The notes beneath the pieces were generated by a model that saw nothing but the letters and a program-made list of their open reading frames with translations, made no database searches and was not told the DNA's origin. Made by a program: the position numbers and the translations under genes. Of a DNA stretch of 64,000 bases, positions 34,349 through 43,511 are shown piece by piece; position 1 is the first letter of the stretch, and each line of letters begins with the position of its first letter. The DNA comes from Schleiferiaceae bacterium (GTDB taxonomy: Bacteria; Bacteroidota; Bacteroidia; Flavobacteriales; Schleiferiaceae). The stretch covers positions 62,001 to 126,000 of the forward strand of contig JAGYIN010000005.1 of the NCBI GenBank assembly GCA_018402665.1, read 5' to 3'.

Positions 34349-35131
34349 ATGAAATTACAGGAAACAGCGGATCATATTATAAACTGGTTAAAAAGCTATG
34401 CCGAGAACGCAGGTGTCAAAGGTTTTGTTGTAGGTGTTAGCGGCGGAATAGATTCGGCGCTCACTTCCACACTTTGTGCACGTACTGGGCTTGAAGTACT
34501 CACTCTAGAAATGCCCATCCATCAGCATCCGGACCAAGCCTCGCGTGGTCAGGAGCATCAAAATTGGCTCGCTGCTAACTTTTCCAATACAAGGCACACT
34601 CAAGTAGACCTTACCCCTGTATACGACCACTTTGTTGCTGCCATGCAACCGGGAGGCGCGGAACACGAACTTTCCCTTGCCAACTCCCGCGCGCGTTTGC
34701 GCATGTCCACACTTTACTACCACGGTCAGGCGAATGGACTTTTAGTTGCCGGTACGGGAAACAAGGTCGAAGATTTCGGAGTGGGATTCTATACGAAATA
34801 CGGTGATGGCGGGGTAGACCTTAGCCCCATTGCTGATCTGTACAAAACTGAAGTTTTTGCACTGGCACGTCATTTAGGAATTGTTGAAAGCATACTTACC
34901 GCGCAACCCACAGACGGTTTGTGGGGCGATGATAGAACGGACGAAGACCAGCTCGGCGCGTCTTACGCTGAACTTGAATGGGCGATGGAGCAGCAAGAAG
35001 CGGGAAAATCTCCAAAAGAGTTCTCAGGCCGCGAAGCCGAAGTAATGACTATTTATAACCGATTCAACACAGCGAACAAGCACAAAATGTTGCCCATTCC
35101 GGTCTGTGAGATTCCCGCAGAATTCAAATAG
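34349..35131 (+). CDS. nadE: NAD+ synthetase NadE (short, ammonia-type)
   Basis: 260 residues from the ATG at 34349, preceded by the purine-rich AAGGGGAAAG. It is the last step in NAD synthesis, amidating deamido-NAD. Motifs: GVSGGIDSALTSTL (ATP-pyrophosphatase loop, about 33-46), AGTGNKVEDFGVGFYTKYGDGG, and PADGLW-like PTDGLWGDDRTDE. There is no N-terminal glutaminase domain, so free ammonia would be the nitrogen donor. A longer frame from 34256 would run antisense through gldB and adds nothing recognisable. It abuts the convergent GH92 gene with no spacer. Confidence 0.95.
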   Translation: MKLQETADHIINWLKSYAENAGVKGFVVGVSGGIDSALTSTLCARTGLEVLTLEMPIHQHPDQASRGQEHQNWLAANFSNTRHTQVDLTPVYDHFVAAMQPGGAEHELSLANSRARLRMSTLYYHGQANGLLVAGTGNKVEDFGVGFYTKYGDGGVDLSPIADLYKTEVFALARHLGIVESILTAQPTDGLWGDDRTDEDQLGASYAELEWAMEQQEAGKSPKEFSGREAEVMTIYNRFNTANKHKMLPIPVCEIPAEFK

Positions 35132-38065
35132 TTACTCCAATCTTACCTCATCGGTAAAGAAATAGCTCTGGTATCCAGCACCTGGATGCCAATCTTCGAG
35201 TCGTCCTGCATTGGTATAAGTGATGCGGATGGCTCTTACTAAATCTGTTCGAGGATTGCTCAACACCACATCGGAACGAATGGCCTCTTCTTGTCCCAAC
35301 GGATTGTCCATTTCCATGGCACCGAAGAAGTGCCACTTTTCGTCCCCTTCGTACACTATTTGAACTTCCACCTTTTGCGGAGCAGCAATCCACGCACGTA
35401 TATCTTTCAGAATCCCTACCTGTATGGTTTGAACCTGCTTTGACTTTTTTAAGTTGATTTCCAAAGTAGCATCGTGGCCTTGTATACCGACCCAATGTCC
35501 CTTGCGCCAATCCGTATCTCCAGTAATTCCGTCTACCATAGCCTCGGGGCCTCCAGCTGAATACTGACCTGAGGGATGTCCCACAATCCATTGGGCCTCC
35601 AAATTTTCATCGCGTTTGCTGAAGACCGCACGAGCCACATGGTTGCCGTATCCGAAATGCGGCGTGATGGCAGTAACGAATCCATCATCATAAGCGGTTC
35701 CAATGCGAAGCCGGCCTTTACGGTCCATTTTCCATTTCACATTTTCGTAACGGTCGTAGCGCCACAAATCATATTGTCCTGTTGGGATAATTTCAACTTG
35801 TGCGGTTCCGGTAAATGTGCGAGGCACTCTGACAATAGGCGCCGGCGGCGTTGGGTTTTTCATCTTCGTCGAATAGCGGTAAACCTTGCCCCAATCCGAA
35901 GGTTCGTCGCCACGCTTCACCTGCCAGTGGCCGCCCATGAGGAGTTCGTCATGGGTAAAGAAGCGCTTCTGAAACGGAATCTGTACGCTATCTCCACGGT
36001 CGTAATCCATAATATAGGTACCCACATCCTCTACCGTGATGTCCAATTCCTTTCCGTTTGGTAATTCAAGATGAATAGCATCCCACCACGGTGTCGAAAT
36101 CTGATATTCCGGCTTGCCAGGTACCAACGGATACATACCCATAGAGGCCATAACATACCACGCGCTCATTTGACCACAATCTTCATTTCCACTAAGCCCA
36201 TCCGGAGTATTCTGGTACTGTGACCCTAAGATGCGGTGCGTCCAATAACTGGTTCGGCGTGGGTTATTGGTGGCGTTGTAGAGGTAGGCGATGTGGTGCG
36301 AAGGTTCGTTGCCGTGTGCGTATTGGCCTATGAGGCCCGTGATGTCCGCTTGCTCGCGTCCTGTGGTGTGAGAGCTGGCATAGAACAGCCCGTCGAGGAG
36401 GTCTTCGAGGACATCATGTCGGGGTTTGATAAAGTCGATTTGCTTTTTGCGGGGCAAGTGGTTCCAATTTTCTCGTGCGCCACGATAATTGGTCAATACT
36501 TCCATCCATCCCTCAATATCATGAACGGGCGAAAAGCTGTATTGAAAAGCGTTGGCTTCAGTGAAGTGGTTGTTGACCTCACGGGGATTGTACGGGCTGT
36601 AAAAATCCCCATTAGTGCGCGGTCGAACGTACCCGCTTTTCGGATCGATCAACGAACGGTAGGCGGATGAGCGTTGGTCGTAGTCCATATAGGTGCTCCA
36701 GTTTTCAAAGCGCTGGGCGGTCCATGCGATACACGCATCGTCGTACGCATATTCCATGGTTTTACTGACCGATTCACTTTCGTCCTCAATGCTAAGAAAG
36801 CCATATTCCTTGTATGCGTCTAGCCCAAAGACATCCATCTCCGCTGTGGCTCGCATAGCTTCAATAGTGAGGGCCGTATCTGTATGATAGCCCTTTGCAA
36901 TAGCATCCGCTAAAACGCTAACACTGTGGTAGCCGATCATACAATCCGTCTCATTTCCGGCCAATTCCCATATCGGCAATCGTCCGCGCTGCTTGTACAT
37001 ATCCAGCATACCGTACACAAACTCCTGCGTACGCTCGGGTTGGGTAATAGTGTATAAAGGATGTGCCGTTCTATAGGTATCCCAAAGGCTGAACACGGTG
37101 TAGTGGCGGTTTACAGTATCGCGGTAAATGACATTGTCCTGTCCTCGGTAACTGCCGTCCACGTCGCTCCATAAATTGGGCACAGAATAGGCATGATATA
37201 GCGCAGTGGCAAAGATGGCGCGTTGATCAGGCAGCGCACTTTTTACTTTGCTTTTGGCCAATTCTTTTTGCCATTTTTCTTGAGTTTCGGTAAACACGTC
37301 CTCAAATGGACGAAAGGCTTCTTCTCCGAAAAAATTCGTCCAAGCACCTTTTTCCGAAGTACCACTCATACCTATACTAACCTCAGCATCTACAGTGCCT
37401 TCAGGCAAGGACAGCCAATACACCCCGGGCGAGAGTTTCCAAACAGAATCCGGTGCCGGACTTACCTCAAAACCAAAGTAAAAATGTTGCTCGCGCGCCC
37501 AGCCTTCAGAAATGCGACGGCCCTCAAACTTTCCATCCCCCAGTGCGCTGAAATCTTGTTTCAATACCCGGTCACGAAAATTCAAATCAACCATTATTCC
37601 AGGCGAGCTGTTTCGAGGAAAGTGGAGGCGCAATTTTCCTATACGATCACCTGCGGTAGCTTCAATACGCGTCCCGTCGTCAAGAACACAAGCGTAATAA
37701 CCGGCCCGAGCATGTTCGTCTTCTTTGAAGAATTTAATATGATCTCCTTCTTTAGTAGGAGAGGAATAGGGTAGCATCAACAAATCGCCATAATCGCTCA
37801 CGCCCGTGCCGCTGAGGTGCGTGCAAGTGAAGCCATACATTGCGCTATCGGTGTAGTGGTAGCCGCTGCACCCGTCCCAACCGTCGTAACGGGTATTTGG
37901 GCCTAATTGGATCATACCAAAAGGTGCCTGTGCACTGGGATGTGTGTGGCCGTGACCGCCAGTACCGATGAAGGGATTGATGTCTTTAATAGAAGTCCAC
38001 TCTGCATCTTGAGCGGAAAGTTGTAGCCCGATGAATAAGGCAAGTAATGGGGTCCAATTTCGCAT
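35132..38065 (-). CDS. GH92 family alpha-mannosidase, exported
   Basis: 977 residues with a signal peptide ending LSAQ. GH92 exo-alpha-mannosidases are calcium-dependent and trim N-glycans. Family motifs: VNPFIGTGGxGHTxPSA-like start (NPFIGTGGHGHTHPSAQAPF), LGPNTRYDGWDGCSGYHY, FSLWDTYRTAHPL, and GNEDCGQMSAWYVMASMGMYPLVPG in the catalytic region. A C-terminal F5/8 (discoidin-like) module follows at about 850-977. It is divergent from the aspartylglucosaminidase with only 46 bases between them, so they are probably co-regulated. Confidence 0.95.
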   Translation of the reverse strand: MRNWTPLLALFIGLQLSAQDAEWTSIKDINPFIGTGGHGHTHPSAQAPFGMIQLGPNTRYDGWDGCSGYHYTDSAMYGFTCTHLSGTGVSDYGDLLMLPYSSPTKEGDHIKFFKEDEHARAGYYACVLDDGTRIEATAGDRIGKLRLHFPRNSSPGIMVDLNFRDRVLKQDFSALGDGKFEGRRISEGWAREQHFYFGFEVSPAPDSVWKLSPGVYWLSLPEGTVDAEVSIGMSGTSEKGAWTNFFGEEAFRPFEDVFTETQEKWQKELAKSKVKSALPDQRAIFATALYHAYSVPNLWSDVDGSYRGQDNVIYRDTVNRHYTVFSLWDTYRTAHPLYTITQPERTQEFVYGMLDMYKQRGRLPIWELAGNETDCMIGYHSVSVLADAIAKGYHTDTALTIEAMRATAEMDVFGLDAYKEYGFLSIEDESESVSKTMEYAYDDACIAWTAQRFENWSTYMDYDQRSSAYRSLIDPKSGYVRPRTNGDFYSPYNPREVNNHFTEANAFQYSFSPVHDIEGWMEVLTNYRGARENWNHLPRKKQIDFIKPRHDVLEDLLDGLFYASSHTTGREQADITGLIGQYAHGNEPSHHIAYLYNATNNPRRTSYWTHRILGSQYQNTPDGLSGNEDCGQMSAWYVMASMGMYPLVPGKPEYQISTPWWDAIHLELPNGKELDITVEDVGTYIMDYDRGDSVQIPFQKRFFTHDELLMGGHWQVKRGDEPSDWGKVYRYSTKMKNPTPPAPIVRVPRTFTGTAQVEIIPTGQYDLWRYDRYENVKWKMDRKGRLRIGTAYDDGFVTAITPHFGYGNHVARAVFSKRDENLEAQWIVGHPSGQYSAGGPEAMVDGITGDTDWRKGHWVGIQGHDATLEINLKKSKQVQTIQVGILKDIRAWIAAPQKVEVQIVYEGDEKWHFFGAMEMDNPLGQEEAIRSDVVLSNPRTDLVRAIRITYTNAGRLEDWHPGAGYQSYFFTDEVRLE

Positions 38066-38111
38066 GTCTACAAATTAGGAATAATGCGTAAGTTTAAGGA
38101 AACACAAAAGC

Positions 38112-39101
38112 ATGTCTAGACGAAGATTTTTAAAAAATCTCAGCTTGGCAAGCGCGGGCCTAGCTATAAACCCCTTGAAATCAGCCGCGCAACCCTTAAA
38201 TCTAGGTCCTTCCATTAAAGATAATCCGTTAGTGATTAGTACATGGATTCATGGTATGGAAGCAAATGCAGGCGCGTGGTCAATCTTAGAATCCGGTGGG
38301 GACGCGCTAGATGCAGTCCAAAAAGGTGTTGCAGTTACGGAAAATGATTTGAATAATAGAAGTGTAGGTTTGGGCGGTCGACCCGATCGCGATGGCCACG
38401 TTACTCTAGATGCGTGTATTATGGATCACGACAGTCGATGTGGTTCTGTGGCCTTTTTGGAAGATATCATTCACCCCATAGATGTGGCTCGAGCGGTCAT
38501 GGAAAAAACTCCTCACGTCATGCTTGTTGGCGAGGGCGCACAGAAATGGGCGCTTGAGAATGGTTTCTCCAAAGCCACGTTCGAGGTGCCCGTTCCACCA
38601 GTTCAAAAAGACTATGAAGAGTGGCTCATTAAATCGGAATATAAAACCGGCGTAAATGTTGAAAATCACGATACCATCGGCATGTTGGCATTGGATGCCA
38701 GTGGACGTATGGCGGGGGCTTGTACCACCTCTGGAATGGCCTATAAAATCAGAGGCCGGGTTGGGGACAGTCCCATAATCGGGGCAGGACTTTTCATTGA
38801 TGGTGATGTCGGAGGAGCTACTGCCACAGGCGTGGGTGAAGCCATGATCAGAACAGCTGGTTGTGCGTCCGTAGTTGAATCTATGCGCCGCGGAGCCTCG
38901 CCAGAGGAAGCGTGCTACGATATTGTACAGCGCATATTGAAAAAGCATCCAGGCGTAAACGGAATGCAGGTGGGATTCCTGGCGATGAACATGCAAGGGG
39001 AATACGGCGGATATAGTGTCTACAATGGATTTAACTATGCCTTGCGCGCCAAAGACCGCAATGAAATGGTCGATGCGAAATACATGAGAACATGGGGGTA
39101 A
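38112..39101 (+). CDS. N4-(beta-N-acetylglucosaminyl)-L-asparaginase (aspartylglucosaminidase)
   Basis: 329 residues. It cleaves the GlcNAc-Asn bond of N-glycans, leaving aspartate. The N-terminus is a perfect twin-arginine signal (SRRRFLK then a hydrophobic stretch), so it is exported folded. The Ntn-hydrolase nucleophile is Thr188 in NHDTIGM, with the processing site just before it; GGDALDAVQKGVAV and VGLGGRPDRDGHVTLDA are typical. It ends with a 10-base overlap with the GH20 gene. Confidence 0.95.
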   Translation: MSRRRFLKNLSLASAGLAINPLKSAAQPLNLGPSIKDNPLVISTWIHGMEANAGAWSILESGGDALDAVQKGVAVTENDLNNRSVGLGGRPDRDGHVTLDACIMDHDSRCGSVAFLEDIIHPIDVARAVMEKTPHVMLVGEGAQKWALENGFSKATFEVPVPPVQKDYEEWLIKSEYKTGVNVENHDTIGMLALDASGRMAGACTTSGMAYKIRGRVGDSPIIGAGLFIDGDVGGATATGVGEAMIRTAGCASVVESMRRGASPEEACYDIVQRILKKHPGVNGMQVGFLAMNMQGEYGGYSVYNGFNYALRAKDRNEMVDAKYMRTWG

Positions 39102-41269
39102 AGAAGAAAGAAGTGCAACGCAGATGGTGGCGTATTTTCATTGGTACTGGAATTGTACTAGTGATCGGGGCTTTATTCACGACGAAAACGAAATCCTTGA
39201 GTGGTGCTCAAGATTGTCGTGATTGGGCATCTGTGGAATCGTTGATACCTCCTGTTCAATCCTACGCATTCGATAGTACGGAGTGGAATACGTTGGATGT
39301 TGTGGAGTTTGAATTGGATCCAAACTTATCTGAAGAAGCCTACCGTATTGTTTCGAACGAGGATGGTATTAAAGTCTATCATGGTTTGGAAGGAGATCAC
39401 CGTGCTCAAAGCACCTTGGGTCAATTGGGTTTGATGGGTACTGAGGTTGCACTTCCTTGGGGCGAGATTACTGACGAACCGGTTTTTAGCCACCGTGGTG
39501 TGCTACTTGATGTTTGCCGTCATTTTTTCACGGTTGATGAAGTCAAGCGACACCTCGATATTATGGCGCTTTATAAATTCAATGTATTGCATTGGCATTT
39601 GACTGAAGACCAGGGTTGGCGTATTGCAATGGATCAATACCCGAGATTAGCAGCTATTGCTGCTTTTCGAATGCATGGAGACAGTGCCTATGGTGGGTCG
39701 TACAGTCGAGAGGATTTAGTCGAAGTGGTAAACTATGCCGCGGAATTAGGCATTGAGGTCATTCCTGAAATTGAATTACCGGGGCACAGTCAATCGGCCT
39801 TGGCTGCTTATCCAGCGTTGGGTTGCACGGGCGATCCGGTAGAAGTAGCAACGGAATGGGGAGTTTTTAAAGAAATCTACTGTGCCGGAGATGAGCAGAC
39901 CTTTGAATTTCTAGAGGATGTGCTCGACTATGTCTGTGAGGTCTTCCCCTCAAAATACATACACATTGGCGGCGATGAAGCCCCAAAATTCCGATGGGCG
40001 CATTGTCCAAAATGTCAGCAACGCATTAAGGCAGAAGGCCTTCATGATGAAGAGGCTTTGCAAGGTTGGTTCAATACAAGAATTGAAAATTATGTAGCCA
40101 CTAAGGGCAAGCAAATCATCGGATGGGATGAAATCTTGGAGGGCGGCTTGAGCCCGAATGCCACGGTACAGAGCTGGCGGGGTTTTGAAGGAGGAATTGA
40201 AGCGGTAGAGCAAGGTCATGACGCCATTATGAGTCCGACTTCACACGCCTATTTTGATTATCCGGTGAGCAGTATTGATGTACCGAAAGTCTATAGTTAC
40301 AGTCCTATTCCAAATGATTTAGATCCGCTTTTGGCAGGACATATTTTGGGCGGCGAATGTAATTTATGGTCGGAACATATTGCGGATATAGAAACTTTAG
40401 ATCGCCGATTTCTTCCTCGCGGAATCGCTATGGCTGAGGTTTTATGGTCACACCCGCTTGATCGTGATTACCATGCTTTTGGGGAGCGACTTCAAAATCA
40501 TTATCCCATGCTTGATGCATTAGGCTATAGCTATGATGTGGAGCAGGTACCCGTGAAATTGGCTACTAAAAATGATTCCTTCAAAGAGGAGCTAAAGGTC
40601 ATTGTTACTGCAGAGCCGGCTTTTGAGAATCTAGAACTTACCGTAGATGCCCCAACGGGTGCGATCATGGACAGTGCGACTACCTTCACAACGCGTGGAG
40701 TGCATCAAATGAAGGTGCAACCCACACGTGACGGTCATGCCACGGGTAAGGTGCTGAACTACGGATTTGCAGTGCACGAAGGTCTTGTGACGCACAGTTG
40801 TTTGACCAGTCCGCCGACCGAGCCGTATACGGGCACGAAGGATATCCCTTTGGCCAACGGGGTGTTGGGATCGGAGAATTATAGAGATGGAAATTGGGTA
40901 GGGTATTTCGGGCCCGATTATTTCAGCGGCCATTTCGATTTCAATACGTTCTATCAGATCGACTCCATCAAAATTAATTTTCTTCAAAGCAGGTTGAGTT
41001 GGATACTTATTCCAGAATTGGTTTATACTGACATCTATGTCGAAAGCGATGTGATTGAACGTTATGAGTGGCGAAGAACGAGTTCAACCGCAGAAGAGGG
41101 GACCTTTATTGAAACTATGGTTTTAGTACCTGATGCTTCCTTGCATGCCACCAAAGTCATTGATATAAAAATTCCTAATACTGAGCGATTGCCGGCTAAT
41201 CACCCGTCAGCGGGACAGCCCATTTGGCATTTCTTAGATGAAGTACAGATTTATGGCCGACCAATTTGA
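39092..41269 (+). CDS. GH20 beta-N-acetylhexosaminidase
   Basis: 725 residues. An N-terminal membrane anchor (about 14-30) makes it an envelope-bound exo-enzyme that removes terminal GlcNAc or GalNAc. The catalytic barrel begins near 135 with HRGVLLDVCRHFF and WHLTEDQGWRI, and the catalytic pair is Asp295-Glu296 in YIHIGGDEAPK. The C-terminal 150 residues form a discoidin-like module (SENYRDGNWVGYF, then INFLQSR). Overlaps the aspartylglucosaminidase by 10 bases and cutC by 17. Confidence 0.95.
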   Translation: MGVKKKEVQRRWWRIFIGTGIVLVIGALFTTKTKSLSGAQDCRDWASVESLIPPVQSYAFDSTEWNTLDVVEFELDPNLSEEAYRIVSNEDGIKVYHGLEGDHRAQSTLGQLGLMGTEVALPWGEITDEPVFSHRGVLLDVCRHFFTVDEVKRHLDIMALYKFNVLHWHLTEDQGWRIAMDQYPRLAAIAAFRMHGDSAYGGSYSREDLVEVVNYAAELGIEVIPEIELPGHSQSALAAYPALGCTGDPVEVATEWGVFKEIYCAGDEQTFEFLEDVLDYVCEVFPSKYIHIGGDEAPKFRWAHCPKCQQRIKAEGLHDEEALQGWFNTRIENYVATKGKQIIGWDEILEGGLSPNATVQSWRGFEGGIEAVEQGHDAIMSPTSHAYFDYPVSSIDVPKVYSYSPIPNDLDPLLAGHILGGECNLWSEHIADIETLDRRFLPRGIAMAEVLWSHPLDRDYHAFGERLQNHYPMLDALGYSYDVEQVPVKLATKNDSFKEELKVIVTAEPAFENLELTVDAPTGAIMDSATTFTTRGVHQMKVQPTRDGHATGKVLNYGFAVHEGLVTHSCLTSPPTEPYTGTKDIPLANGVLGSENYRDGNWVGYFGPDYFSGHFDFNTFYQIDSIKINFLQSRLSWILIPELVYTDIYVESDVIERYEWRRTSSTAEEGTFIETMVLVPDASLHATKVIDIKIPNTERLPANHPSAGQPIWHFLDEVQIYGRPI

Positions 41270-41990
41270 AATAGAAATAGCGATTGAGGAGCCTGGGCAT
41301 GCCGCTCAACTCATCGACTTAGGTGTGCATAGGATAGAGCTGTGCAGTAATCTCAATGAAGGGGGATTGACTCCTTCAGCCGCTCAGATTGAAATGACTG
41401 TGGATGTCAGTGACCTTCCGGTGTATGTTATGTTGCGCCCGCGTGCGGGGGATTTCATTTACAACAGATTGGAAAAACACATGATGCTCGAGGAACTAAA
41501 AATCGTGAGCGATTGTGGCGCATCCGGAATAGTCTTTGGGGCGTTGGATGGAGGTCGTAATTTGGATGCGGAATTCGTGGAATTGGTCGCGCAATTTGCG
41601 CAGGACTATGGATTGGGGATGACCTTTCACCGGGCCTTTGATGCGTGCGCTCGACCCGATGTGGCGATGGAGTTATTGGTTGAGTTGGGTGTAGAGCGCA
41701 TATTAACCAGTGGTTTTGCACCTAGAGTAAATGAAGGTTTACCCGCATTAAAACGCCTGTGTGAGCAAGCAGCTGGAAGAATTGAAATTCAAGCTGGATC
41801 GGGCGTTAGTGCTGAATTTGTAGATGATTTATGGTCTGCGGGAATACGTGCTTATCATTGTACGGCACGCATGAAAATGCAGGCACGTGAAGATAGTGTC
41901 GAAGCGAAGTTAGGCTTTGGAGATTACTGGTCGCTTGACCGTAAAAAAGTAGAACAACTGGGTGATGCGCTCTGGCGCAAATTGGCATAA
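41253..41990 (+). CDS. cutC: CutC family TIM-barrel protein
   Basis: 245 residues from the ATG at 41253; an ATG at 41238 is also possible but extends the overlap with GH20 to 32 bases. The family signature is clear: GVHRIELCSNLNEGGLTPS, VMLRPRAGDFIYN, ASGIVFGALDGGRNLD, MTFHRAFDAC, and RILTSGFAPRVNEGL plus a late GSGV loop. CutC was named for copper homeostasis in E. coli, but that role is disputed. Here it is the last gene of an N-glycan degradation operon, pointing to sugar metabolism. Confidence 0.93.
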   Translation: MADQFEIEIAIEEPGHAAQLIDLGVHRIELCSNLNEGGLTPSAAQIEMTVDVSDLPVYVMLRPRAGDFIYNRLEKHMMLEELKIVSDCGASGIVFGALDGGRNLDAEFVELVAQFAQDYGLGMTFHRAFDACARPDVAMELLVELGVERILTSGFAPRVNEGLPALKRLCEQAAGRIEIQAGSGVSAEFVDDLWSAGIRAYHCTARMKMQAREDSVEAKLGFGDYWSLDRKKVEQLGDALWRKLA

Positions 41991-41992
41991 AA

Positions 41993-42013
41993 AAACCCGC
42001 ACGAGGCGGGTTT
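41993..42013. terminator. Bidirectional terminator after cutC and the small lipoprotein
   Basis: Arms AAACCCGC (41993-42000) and GCGGGTTT (42006-42013) flank a 5-base loop. The minus-strand side is followed by a long T run (up to 41989), so it is strongest for the convergent lipoprotein/ribF transcript, and serves cutC from the other side. Confidence 0.85.
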
Positions 42014-42033
42014 CATTTAGAAGTAGCAGAGGG

Positions 42034-42507
42034 TTATTTACCCCAACGCTGAATTTGTGCAATATCAATAGATAAAGGAATGGGCAAACCTGGAACCGTA
42101 ACGGTAAGGTTTGTATCCGTTCTGAAGGTGAAAGCGTCTTGCTCCAATGTCTTAATGATAAAGCTCATGTCTGAAGCGCCAACGCCACCACCGCCTCCTG
42201 GGAGTTCAATGCCAAGGTCGAGTCCTTTCAGTACAAGAATCGTGTCGTTTTTGATTGCCCAACCCAATGAATCCATGCGGGCGCCCGCTGAGTCGATGGT
42301 TAGACCACCGTTTTCCATGAAATTGGCTTCCATGAAAGCAGTGTTTTGAACATCCGAAGAATCAAAGAATGGCAATGCCTGAATGTTCACCTGTGTGTTG
42401 ATTCCGGTCCAAACGCCTGTCACCTTAAATTCGGTGCTTTTGTTTTCCCATTTCGTACAAGCGGCTAATGAAGCAGCAGCTACGATGAATAATGCAATTT
42501 TTTTCAT
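42034..42507 (-). CDS. Small lipoprotein of unknown function
   Basis: 157 residues with signal peptide and lipobox LAAC (Cys17). The body has strands reminiscent of lipocalin-like proteins (GVWTGINTQ, INIQAL, ILVLKGLDLG), and a Gly-rich turn (LPGGGGGVGASD). I cannot assign a function. It follows ribF by 35 bases on the same strand and is followed by a terminator. Confidence 0.6.
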   Translation of the reverse strand: MKKIALFIVAAASLAACTKWENKSTEFKVTGVWTGINTQVNIQALPFFDSSDVQNTAFMEANFMENGGLTIDSAGARMDSLGWAIKNDTILVLKGLDLGIELPGGGGGVGASDMSFIIKTLEQDAFTFRTDTNLTVTVPGLPIPLSIDIAQIQRWGK

Positions 42508-42542
42508 GATTGGTTTTTTAAGTAGTGTAAATATGCCAAATT

Positions 42543-43466
42543 TTATGCCAATTCCGTTTGTGCCGCCTCTCGATCTTTTGCCAACTGATGTTTTAAATCT
42601 TCGAGAGTATTGAAATGAAGTACTTCTCTATGTTTTTTTATCACTTCAAAACAAATGCGCTTTCCGTATAAATCTCCATCAAAGTTGAGAATATGCACTT
42701 CGACGGAGCGTTGCGCGGCACCTACCGTTGGGCGGCGACCGATGTTCGCCATGGCTTTGAAGGGTTGTCCGTCGATATGAAGAAACCCTAAATAGACGCC
42801 ATCAGAGGGCACGAGTTTTCTTGCAAAATCGAGACCTATATTGGCGGTTGGAAAGCCAATGGTACGCCCTATCTGATCCCCTTTTACAACGGTGCCGCTC
42901 AAGGTGAATGGATGGCCTAAATATTCTGCCGCTAATCCAACGTCACCGCGATGTAAGGCCTGACGAATTTTGGTGCTACTTACATTTACATTTTCCACAT
43001 CGAGCGCTGAAATTTCCTGGACTTCAAACCCGTATATGGGTCCAAATTCTTTGAGATGCTCGAAGCTGCCCTCTCTGTTTCGTCCGAAATGGTGATCGTA
43101 ACCGATCACTAAGTGCTTCACACCTACGGTATTCACTAAAATCTCACGGACAAACTCTAAAGACGGTGTACGTGAGAACTCTTTCGAGAACGGGTGAATA
43201 ATCAAATGATCTAATCCGGTTTTTTCAAGCAGTTCAATTTTTTCTTCAATACTTGAGAGTAATTTAAGCTCGACATCCGGTTGCAAAACTACCCGTGGAT
43301 GGGGATCAAAAGTGAGTAAAACGCTTTCACCACCTACTTTATGAGCGGTTTGAACCAATTGGTTCAATATTTTCTGATGGCCTAAGTGTACTCCGTCAAA
43401 AGTCCCAGTGGTAGCGACAGCGTATTCTAACGTATTAAATTCGGCTAAGGAGCGGTATACTTTCAA
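42543..43466 (-). CDS. ribF: Bifunctional riboflavin kinase / FAD synthetase RibF
   Basis: 307 residues with a TTG start at 43466, giving (M)KVYRSLAEF, the family N-terminus and normal length. The only upstream ATG (43571) would add 35 unrelated residues and run into the divergent membrane-protein gene. FAD synthetase domain: TTGTFDGVHLGHQKIL and YDHHFGRNREGSFEHL, then SSTKIRQALHRGDV; riboflavin kinase domain: GRTIGFPTANI and DGVYLGFLHIDGQPFKAMANIG. It makes FMN and FAD, used by the flavin reductase downstream of the repeat region. Confidence 0.9.
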   Translation of the reverse strand: MKVYRSLAEFNTLEYAVATTGTFDGVHLGHQKILNQLVQTAHKVGGESVLLTFDPHPRVVLQPDVELKLLSSIEEKIELLEKTGLDHLIIHPFSKEFSRTPSLEFVREILVNTVGVKHLVIGYDHHFGRNREGSFEHLKEFGPIYGFEVQEISALDVENVNVSSTKIRQALHRGDVGLAAEYLGHPFTLSGTVVKGDQIGRTIGFPTANIGLDFARKLVPSDGVYLGFLHIDGQPFKAMANIGRRPTVGAAQRSVEVHILNFDGDLYGKRICFEVIKKHREVLHFNTLEDLKHQLAKDREAAQTELA

Positions 43467-43511
43467 CGTGTGTTGTATTTTTCCACAAATTAAGCATAGA
43501 AACTGAAAACC

